Shown here in pieces: positions 58,402-64,000 of a DNA stretch of 64,000 nucleotides (positions within the stretch are counted from its first letter, which is position 1; each line of letters opens with the position of its first letter). Origin of the DNA: Streptomyces cyaneochromogenes (GTDB lineage Bacteria; Actinomycetota; Actinomycetes; Streptomycetales; Streptomycetaceae). Where the stretch lies: the NCBI RefSeq assembly GCF_003963535.1, contig NZ_CP034539.1, positions 7,502,001-7,566,000 of the forward strand, given 5' to 3'. A program made the translations under genes and the position numbers. The notes beneath the pieces are model-generated. The model had not been told where the DNA came from and did no database searches. It was given only the letters and a program-made list of their open reading frames with translations.

Positions 58402-61074
58402 ATGGGGACCATGGGACGCGGCAAGCTTCGGATCTACCTCGGTGCGGCACCGGGCGTCGGCAAGACGTACGCGATGCTGTCCGAGGCGCACCGCCGTGCC
58501 GAGCGCGGCACCGACTGCGTGGTCGCCTTCGTGGAGCACCACGACCGGCGACGCACCGAGGTGATGCTCCACGGGCTGGAGCAGGTGCGGCGGCGGGAAC
58601 TGGAGTACCGGGGCACCTCCTTCACCGAGATGGACGTCGACGCCGTCCTGGCGCGGCGCCCACAGGTGGCGCTCGTCGACGAGCTCGCCCACACCAACAT
58701 CCCCGGCTCGCGCAACGCCAAGCGCTGGCAGGACGTGGAGGAGCTGCTGGCGGCCGGGATCGACGTGATCTCGACCGTCAACATCCAGCACCTGGAGTCG
58801 CTGGGCGACGTCGTCGAGTCGATCACCGGGGTACGCCAGCAGGAGACCGTGCCGGACGAGGTGGTGCGCCGGGCCGACCAGGTCGAGCTTGTCGACATGT
58901 CGCCCCAGGCGCTGCGGCGTCGTATGGCGCACGGCAACATCTACAAGCCGGACAAGGTCGACGCGGCCCTGTCGAACTACTTCCGTCCGGGCAACCTGAC
59001 CGCGCTGCGCGAGCTGGCGCTGCTGTGGGTGGCCGACCGGGTCGACGAGTACCTGAACGCGTACCGCAGCGAGCACGAGGTCTCGACGATCTGGGGTTCC
59101 CGGGAGCGGATCGTGGTCGGCCTGACCGGCGGCCCGGAGGGCCGGACCCTGATCCGGCGGGCCGCCCGTCTCGCCGAGAAGGGCGCCGGCGGTGAGGTGC
59201 TCGCCGTCTACATCGCCAGCAGCGACGGCCTCACCTCCGCCTCACCCAAGGAACTGGCCGTCCAGCGCACCCTCGTCGAGGACCTGGGCGGCACCTTCCA
59301 CCACGTCGTCGGCGACGACATCCCCGCGGCTCTGCTGGACTTCGCACGCGGTGCCAACGCCACCCAGATAGTGCTCGGCTCCTCACGCCGCAGAAGCTGG
59401 CAGTACGTCCTCGGACCGGGTGTGGGCGTCACCGTGGCCCGGGAGTCGGGCCCCGACCTCGACGTGCACATCGTCACGCACGAGGAGGCCGCCAAGGGGC
59501 GCGGACTGCCCGTGGCCCGGGGAGCGCGCCTGGGCCGGTCGCGGATTCTGTGGGGCGGGCTCGTCGGCGTCGGCGGTCCCGTGCTGCTCACCCTGCTGCT
59601 GACCCACGTCGACGCCGACCTCGGGCTCGCGAACGACATGCTGCTGTTCCTGACCCTGACGGTGGCGGCGGCCCTGCTCGGGGGGCTCTATCCGGCACTG
59701 GCCTCGGCGGCGGTCGGGTCACTGCTGCTGAACTGGTACTTCACCGCACCGGTGCACCACATCACGATCGCCGACCCGAAGAACCTCCTCGCCCTCGTGA
59801 TCTTCGTGTTCGTGGCCGTGGCGGTCGCCTCGGTGGTCGACGTCGCCGCCCGCCGCACCCAGCAGGCGGCCCGGCTGCGCGCCGAGTCGGAGATCCTCTC
59901 CTTCCTCGCGGGCAACGTGCTGCGCGGCGAGACCAGCCTGGAGGCGCTGCTGGAACGCGTCCGGGAGACCTTCGGCATGGAGTCGGCGGCGCTGCTGGAG
60001 CGGGCGAGCGATGTCGAGCCGTGGACCTGCGCGGGCAGCGTCGGTACGGGGCGCTCACTGGCGCGGCCCGAGGACGCGGACGTGGACGTGCCGGTCGGCG
60101 ACCACATGGCGCTGGCGCTGACCGGCCGGGTGCTGCCCGCCGAGGACCGCCGGGTGCTCGCCGCCTTCGCCGCGCAGTCCGCCGTCGTCCTGGACCGCCA
60201 ACGCCTCCGGCACGAGGCCGACCAGGCCAAGGAGCTGGCCGAGGGCAACCGCATCCGCACCGCCCTGCTCGCCGCTGTCAGCCACGACCTGCGCACCCCC
60301 CTCGCCGGCATCAAGGCGTCCGTCTCCTCGCTGCGGTCCGACGACGTGGCCTGGTCCGAGGAGGACGAGGCCGAGCTGCTGGAGGGCATCGAGGAGGGCG
60401 CCGACCGGCTCGACCACCTTGTGGGGAACCTCCTCGACATGTCCCGGCTGCAGACCGGCACGGTCACACCGCTCATCCGCGACATCGACCTCGACGAGGT
60501 GGTGCCGATGGCGCTGGGCGGGGTGCCGGAGGACAGCGTGGAGCTGGACATTCCGGAGACGCTGCCCATGGTCGCCGTGGACCCGGGGCTGCTGGAGCGG
60601 TCGGTGGCCAACCTGGTCGAGAACGCCGTCAAGTACAGCCCGGACGGCAGCCCCGTCCTCGTCGCCGCGAGCGCCATCGCCGACCGGGTCGAGGTCCGGG
60701 TGGTCGACCGCGGGCCGGGCGTCCCCGACGAGGCCAAGGAACGTATCTTCGCGCCCTTCCAGCGCTACGGTGACGCCCCGCGCGGCGCCGGAGTGGGCCT
60801 CGGCCTCGCGGTAGCGCGCGGCTTCGCCGAGGCCAACGGCGGCACCCTCAACGCCGAGGACACACCCGGCGGCGGCCTCACCATGGTGCTCACCCTCCGC
60901 GCGGCTTCGCGGGGCGGAGAACCTCCCGGCCCGGGCGAGTCCGCGCACGCCGGGCAGCTGCCGCACTCCGACCGGCTGCTGCACGCCGACGGGACGCTCC
61001 GCTCCGACGGGCGGCCGGTCCGCTCCGAGGAGCCTCTTCACTTCGTACGACCGGAAAGGCAGGCCACATGCTGA
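58402..61074 (+). CDS. kdpD: Osmosensitive potassium sensor kinase KdpD
   Basis: 890 residues from ATG 58402; ATG 58411 is a close alternative. The KdpD N-terminal domain has Walker A GAAPGVGKT (14-22) and Walker B VALVDELAHTN; a universal-stress domain (about 235-360) follows; four membrane helices lie around 380-480; then GAF, dimerisation domain with H628 (AAVSHDLRTPLAGIKA) and ATPase domain (NLVENAVKYSPDG). It senses potassium or ionic strength and phosphorylates KdpE. No kdpFABC pump genes are adjacent; TrkA genes lie close downstream instead. TAAGGT (58363-58368) is a candidate -10. Confidence 0.95.
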   Translation: MGTMGRGKLRIYLGAAPGVGKTYAMLSEAHRRAERGTDCVVAFVEHHDRRRTEVMLHGLEQVRRRELEYRGTSFTEMDVDAVLARRPQVALVDELAHTNIPGSRNAKRWQDVEELLAAGIDVISTVNIQHLESLGDVVESITGVRQQETVPDEVVRRADQVELVDMSPQALRRRMAHGNIYKPDKVDAALSNYFRPGNLTALRELALLWVADRVDEYLNAYRSEHEVSTIWGSRERIVVGLTGGPEGRTLIRRAARLAEKGAGGEVLAVYIASSDGLTSASPKELAVQRTLVEDLGGTFHHVVGDDIPAALLDFARGANATQIVLGSSRRRSWQYVLGPGVGVTVARESGPDLDVHIVTHEEAAKGRGLPVARGARLGRSRILWGGLVGVGGPVLLTLLLTHVDADLGLANDMLLFLTLTVAAALLGGLYPALASAAVGSLLLNWYFTAPVHHITIADPKNLLALVIFVFVAVAVASVVDVAARRTQQAARLRAESEILSFLAGNVLRGETSLEALLERVRETFGMESAALLERASDVEPWTCAGSVGTGRSLARPEDADVDVPVGDHMALALTGRVLPAEDRRVLAAFAAQSAVVLDRQRLRHEADQAKELAEGNRIRTALLAAVSHDLRTPLAGIKASVSSLRSDDVAWSEEDEAELLEGIEEGADRLDHLVGNLLDMSRLQTGTVTPLIRDIDLDEVVPMALGGVPEDSVELDIPETLPMVAVDPGLLERSVANLVENAVKYSPDGSPVLVAASAIADRVEVRVVDRGPGVPDEAKERIFAPFQRYGDAPRGAGVGLGLAVARGFAEANGGTLNAEDTPGGGLTMVLTLRAASRGGEPPGPGESAHAGQLPHSDRLLHADGTLRSDGRPVRSEEPLHFVRPERQATC

Positions 61075-61784
61075 GCCCTACTGGGGGGACCCCCCAGACC
61101 TCCACAAGGGTTCTGGTGATCGACGACGAGCCGCAGATCGTGCGCGCCCTCGTGATCAACCTCAAGGCACGCAAGTACGAGGTCGACGCGGCCCATGACG
61201 GGGCCACCGCCCTGGAACTCGCCGCCACCCGCCACCCCGACGTGGTCGTCCTCGACCTCGGACTGCCCGACATGGACGGCGTCGAGGTGATCCGGGGGCT
61301 GCGCGGCTGGACCCGGGTGCCGATCCTGGTGCTGTCCGCCCGGCACTCCTCCGACGAGAAGGTCGAGGCGCTCGACGCGGGCGCCGACGACTACGTCACC
61401 AAGCCGTTCGGCATGGACGAGCTGCTGGCCCGGTTGCGGGCCGCCGTACGCCGGGCCGAGCCCGCCGGGGGCGGCGAGGACGACGTGATGGTGGAGACCG
61501 AGGAGTTCACCGTCGACCTGGCCGCGAAGAAGGTCAACCGGGGCGGGAAGGACGTACGGCTGACACCTACCGAATGGCATCTGCTGGAAGTGCTCGTCCG
61601 CAATACGGGGCGTCTTGTCAGCCAGCGGCAGTTGCTGCAGGAGGTGTGGGGGCCGTCGTACGGGACGGAGACGAACTACCTGCGGGTCTACATGGCTCAG
61701 CTGCGCAGGAAGCTGGAGGCCGACCCGTCGCACCCCAAGCACTTCGTCACGGAGCCGGGGATGGGCTATCGGTTCGAGAAGTGA
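61068..61784 (+). CDS. kdpE: Response regulator KdpE
   Basis: 238 residues from ATG 61068, overlapping kdpD by 7 bases. OmpR type: D63 (VVLDLGLPDMDG), KPFGMDELLARL, and winged-helix output domain (LTPTEWHLLEVLVRN, VWGPSYGTETNYLRVYMAQLRRKLE). The extra 12 N-terminal residues before the first strand are Pro/Thr-rich. It should activate potassium-uptake genes when potassium is low. Confidence 0.95.
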   Translation: MLSPTGGTPQTSTRVLVIDDEPQIVRALVINLKARKYEVDAAHDGATALELAATRHPDVVVLDLGLPDMDGVEVIRGLRGWTRVPILVLSARHSSDEKVEALDAGADDYVTKPFGMDELLARLRAAVRRAEPAGGGEDDVMVETEEFTVDLAAKKVNRGGKDVRLTPTEWHLLEVLVRNTGRLVSQRQLLQEVWGPSYGTETNYLRVYMAQLRRKLEADPSHPKHFVTEPGMGYRFEK

Positions 61785-61791
61785 TGCCCGG

Positions 61792-61797
61792 TAGGCT
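61792..61797 (+). promoter_or_regulatory. Leaderless -10 element for the OB-fold gene
   Basis: TAGGCT ends seven bases before ATG 61805; no Shine-Dalgarno between. The promoter starts 8 bases after the kdpE stop, so this gene can be transcribed separately. Confidence 0.6.
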
Positions 61798-61804
61798 TCA
61801 AGTC

Positions 61805-62203
61805 ATGAGTGCTGTTCCTCGTTCCGAAAAGTCGGTGGGCCGGTTCCGGCGCATGCTCGACCGGCTCTCCTCGTCGCAGGAGGACCTGGAGTCCGAGGAG
61901 CTGCGTGAGGACGCAGAGACGGCCGGCTGTATCAAGATCGGTGACTGCCGTGACCGACAGATAGTGACGGTTACTGGTACCTTGCGCACGGTCACCCTGC
62001 GGCCGCGTGCGGGAGTCCCGGCCCTGGAGGCCGAGCTGTTCGACGGCTCCGCCGCCCTGGACGTGGTGTGGCTCGGCAGACGCTCCATCGTCGGCATAGA
62101 GCCGGGGCGCCGGCTGATCGCATCGGGCCGGATCTCCATGAGCCGGGGCCGCCGGGTGCTGTTCAACCCGAAATACGAACTGAGACCCCTCGGACGGGAG
62201 TAG
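61805..62203 (+). CDS. OB-fold nucleic acid-binding domain protein
   Basis: 132 residues. Residues 1-40 are charged and helical; residues 45-125 match a single OB fold (RQIVTVTGTLRTVTLRPRAGVPALEAELFDGSAALDVVWLGRR, then LIASGRISMSRGRRVLFNPKYEL), like the anticodon-binding type domain. Its target, DNA or RNA, is unknown. The gene sits with DUF3159 and two trkA genes in a set often kept together in Streptomyces, so a link to potassium physiology is possible. TAG is followed three bases later by the DUF3159 start. Confidence 0.87.
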   Translation: MSAVPRSEKSVGRFRRMLDRLSSSQEDLESEELREDAETAGCIKIGDCRDRQIVTVTGTLRTVTLRPRAGVPALEAELFDGSAALDVVWLGRRSIVGIEPGRRLIASGRISMSRGRRVLFNPKYELRPLGRE

Positions 62204-62206
62204 CCG

Positions 62207-62974
62207 GTGACGTCGCTCGACAAGCCGACCGAAGACACCACCGCAGACGCCGAGCACGACGCCCGGGCGGTGACCGAGGCCGCGCTGTTCGAGGCCTTCG
62301 GCGGCATGCGCGGCATGATCGAGACAGTGCTGCCCGGTCTGCTCTTCGTCACCATCTACACGATCAACAAGGACCTGCACCTCTCGGCGATCGCCGCGCT
62401 CGCGGTGTCCCTTGTCCTCGTGGTCGTGCGCCTGGTGATGCGGGACACCATCAAGCACGCGTTCAGCGGTGTCTTCGGTGTCGCCTTCGGTGTCGTGTTC
62501 GCGATGATGACGGGCAACGCGAAGGACTTCTACCTGCCCGGCATGCTCTACACGCTGGGGCTGGGGCTCGCGTACATCATCACGACGCTGTGCGGGGTGC
62601 CGCTGATCGGCCTGATCCTCGGGCCGGTGTTCAAGGAGAACCTCTCCTGGCGCAAGCGCAATCCCGGCCGCAAGAAGGCGTACGCGAAGGCCAGTTACGC
62701 GTGGGGCCTGATCCTGCTGGCCAAGTGCGCGATCCTCTTCCCGCTGTACTGGTGGGCCGACACCACCCAGTTCGGCTGGGTGCTGGTCGCCCTGAAGATC
62801 CCGCCGTTCCTGCTGGCCGTGTGGCTGACGTGGGTGTTCCTGGCGAAGGCGCCGGCGCCGATCGACGTGTTCGCGGAGATGGAGGCGGCGGAGAAGGCCG
62901 AGGAGGACCGCAAGGCGGCGCTCGCCGCGGAGCGCGAAGAGGCCGCGGGCGGGCAGCACCGCCGAGAGCCCTAG
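62207..62974 (+). CDS. DUF3159 family membrane protein
   Basis: 255 residues from GTG 62207 (GGGAG upstream). Six hydrophobic segments (about 45-220), with EAFGGMRGMIETVLPGLLFV near the start and WRKRNPGRKKAYAKASYAWG between helices, as usual in DUF3159. The tail is a charged helix (EAAEKAEEDRKAALAAEREE). Function unknown; position between KdpDE and TrkA genes suggests a transport-related role. Confidence 0.88.
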   Translation: MTSLDKPTEDTTADAEHDARAVTEAALFEAFGGMRGMIETVLPGLLFVTIYTINKDLHLSAIAALAVSLVLVVVRLVMRDTIKHAFSGVFGVAFGVVFAMMTGNAKDFYLPGMLYTLGLGLAYIITTLCGVPLIGLILGPVFKENLSWRKRNPGRKKAYAKASYAWGLILLAKCAILFPLYWWADTTQFGWVLVALKIPPFLLAVWLTWVFLAKAPAPIDVFAEMEAAEKAEEDRKAALAAEREEAAGGQHRREP

Positions 62975-63016
62975 ATCTCCGTACGACGGTCTCTGTACGA
63001 CCATCTCTCCAACAGC

Positions 63017-63054
63017 GACCAAGGGCGCCCCGCACACGCGGGGCGCCCTTGGTC
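63017..63054. terminator. Bidirectional terminator, DUF3159 and trkA genes
   Basis: Perfect 17-bp stem (63017-63033 with 63038-63054), loop ACAC, between convergent genes. Confidence 0.92.
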
Positions 63055-63073
63055 GTCGTAGGCCTCGAAGGGC

Positions 63074-63745
63074 TCAGCTGCCCTCGCGTCGCACCGACAG
63101 CAGGTCCTCCAGCTGCTCCTCGCGGGCCTGGGCGGCGACGAAGAGCAGCTCGTCGCCCGCTTCCAGGGAGTCCTCGCGGGACGGGGTGAGGACGCGGGTG
63201 CCGCGGATGATCGTCACCAGGGACGTGTCCTCCGGCCACTCCACGTCGCCGACCTGGGTGCCGGCCAGGGCCGACTCCTCCGGCAGGGTCAGCTCGACGA
63301 GGTTGGCGTCGCCGTGGCTGAAGCGCAGCAGGCGGACCAGGTCGCCGACGCTCACCGCCTCCTCGACCAGGGCCGACATCAGGCGCGGGGTGGAGACCGC
63401 CACGTCCACGCCCCAGGACTCGTTGAACAGCCACTCGTTCTTGGGGTTGTTCACCCGGGCCACGACGCGCGGGACGCCGTACTCCGTCTTCGCCAGCAGC
63501 GAGACGACCAGGTTGACCTTGTCGTCGCCCGTCGCGGCGATCACCACGTTGCAGCGCTGCAGGGCCGCCTCGTCCAGCGACGTGATCTCGCAGGCGTCGG
63601 CCAGCAGCCATTCCGCCTGCGGGACGCGTTCGACCGAGATGGCGGTCGGCGCCTTGTCGACGAGCAGGACCTCGTGGCCGTTCTCCAGCAGTTCGCCCGC
63701 GATGGAGCGACCCACCGCGCCGGCACCGGCAATGGCGACCCTCAT
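63074..63745 (-). CDS. trkA: TrkA family potassium-uptake regulatory protein
   Basis: 223 residues from ATG at 63745. An N-terminal RCK/TrkA-N Rossmann domain with the dinucleotide loop GAGAVGRSIAGEL (6-18), the acidic end of strand two (LLVDKAP), and NPKNEWLF; a TrkA-C domain fills the last 80 residues. It binds NAD(H) or nucleotides and gates a membrane potassium channel subunit. Its ATG shares one base with the stop of a second TrkA gene, giving a coupled pair as in CeoB/CeoC-type systems. Confidence 0.93.
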   Translation of the reverse strand: MRVAIAGAGAVGRSIAGELLENGHEVLLVDKAPTAISVERVPQAEWLLADACEITSLDEAALQRCNVVIAATGDDKVNLVVSLLAKTEYGVPRVVARVNNPKNEWLFNESWGVDVAVSTPRLMSALVEEAVSVGDLVRLLRFSHGDANLVELTLPEESALAGTQVGDVEWPEDTSLVTIIRGTRVLTPSREDSLEAGDELLFVAAQAREEQLEDLLSVRREGS

Positions 63746-64000
63746 CAGTGACCGCCCTCCTCTTCGGGACCCTTGGCGAAGGACGCCTCGACCTTGTCGA
63801 CCTCGTCGGTGCGCATCATCACGTGCACCAGGTCGCCCTCCTGCAGCACCGTCTGCGACGTGGGCAGGATCGCCTCGCCGAGCCGGGTGAGGAACGCGAC
63901 GCGCACGCCGGTCTCCTCCTGCAGCTTGCTGATCTTGTGGCCCACCCACTCCGTGGAGGCGTGCACCTCGGCGAGTTGGACGCCGCCGGTGGGGTCCCGC
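63745..64000 (-). CDS. trkA: TrkA family protein, C-terminal part (partial)
   Basis: The last 84 residues of a gene that starts beyond the window. They form a TrkA-C domain (RVAFLTRLGEAILPTSQTVLQEGDLVHVMMRTDEVDKVE), with a Glu-rich end. The stop overlaps the next start as TGATG. A second RCK protein beside the first indicates a two-subunit ring regulator. Confidence 0.88.
   Translation of the reverse strand, partial: RDPTGGVQLAEVHASTEWVGHKISKLQEETGVRVAFLTRLGEAILPTSQTVLQEGDLVHVMMRTDEVDKVEASFAKGPEEEGGH

Overview
The window is a chromosomal stretch of a Streptomyces or very close relative. The evidence is very high G+C with strong third-position G/C in the housekeeping genes, frequent GTG and TTG starts, many leaderless-looking promoters, and genus-typical genes: whiH, hrdB, parE/parC, sepH, cutRS and an actinobacterial hemH. 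From memory the gene order resembles the core region around hrdB of S. coelicolor; no alignment was run. I see no rRNA or tRNA genes, no CRISPR array, no prophage and no insertion sequence.

Layout. 1-5990: tail of a RecQ-type helicase, a DUF4192 gene, an exact 42-bp tandem array that reads as a 14-residue repeat protein but carries an in-frame TAG, a glycogen-debranching-type glucosidase with two TTA codons, and a 34-bp minisatellite. 5990-13350: NUDIX/winged-helix protein, fused ABC transporter, whiH, hrdB, a trypsin-like secreted protease and a small zinc-ribbon protein. 13790-20790: parE (topoisomerase IV), a DUF485/ActP acetate-type symporter pair, and a convergent CitA/CitB-type two-component system. 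21000-24580: an iron-box-preceded sucrase/ferredoxin-like gene, then two divergent citrate-synthase-family genes, one carrying its own N-terminal helix-turn-helix, with TTGA/TCAA palindromes between them. 24760-29800: a small protein, a DUF6082 protein, a COG0523 metallochaperone GTPase and parC. 29800-36230: a long repeat-bearing gap, an M16 protease pair (active plus inactive subunit), a c-di-AMP (ydaO) riboswitch upstream of an M23 peptidase, a GntR regulator and HPr.

36400-50430: PatA-type acetyltransferase, DUF5998, an alkaline-phosphatase-fold phosphodiesterase, thymidine kinase, a VOC protein, a sulfurtransferase, sepH, an aldonolactone-oxidase-type flavoprotein overlapping an MFS exporter, hemH, an inositol monophosphatase and a 57-residue protein. 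50850-57000: cutRS, DUF4193, an EcsC-like protein, DUF3093, a thioesterase, dut and DUF3710. 57100-64000: a secreted alginate-lyase-like enzyme, kdpD/kdpE without kdpFABC, an OB-fold protein, DUF3159 and two TrkA proteins, i.e. a potassium-homeostasis block.

Most of the window is conserved housekeeping and developmental sequence. The least explained parts are the 14-residue repeat array (2144-2521), the self-regulating citrate-synthase pair and its operators (23302-23410), and a recurrent pattern in which short tandem duplications begin exactly at a gene's stop codon (5579, 18239, 27311, 33547). All family names are from reading the translations; no database search was possible.
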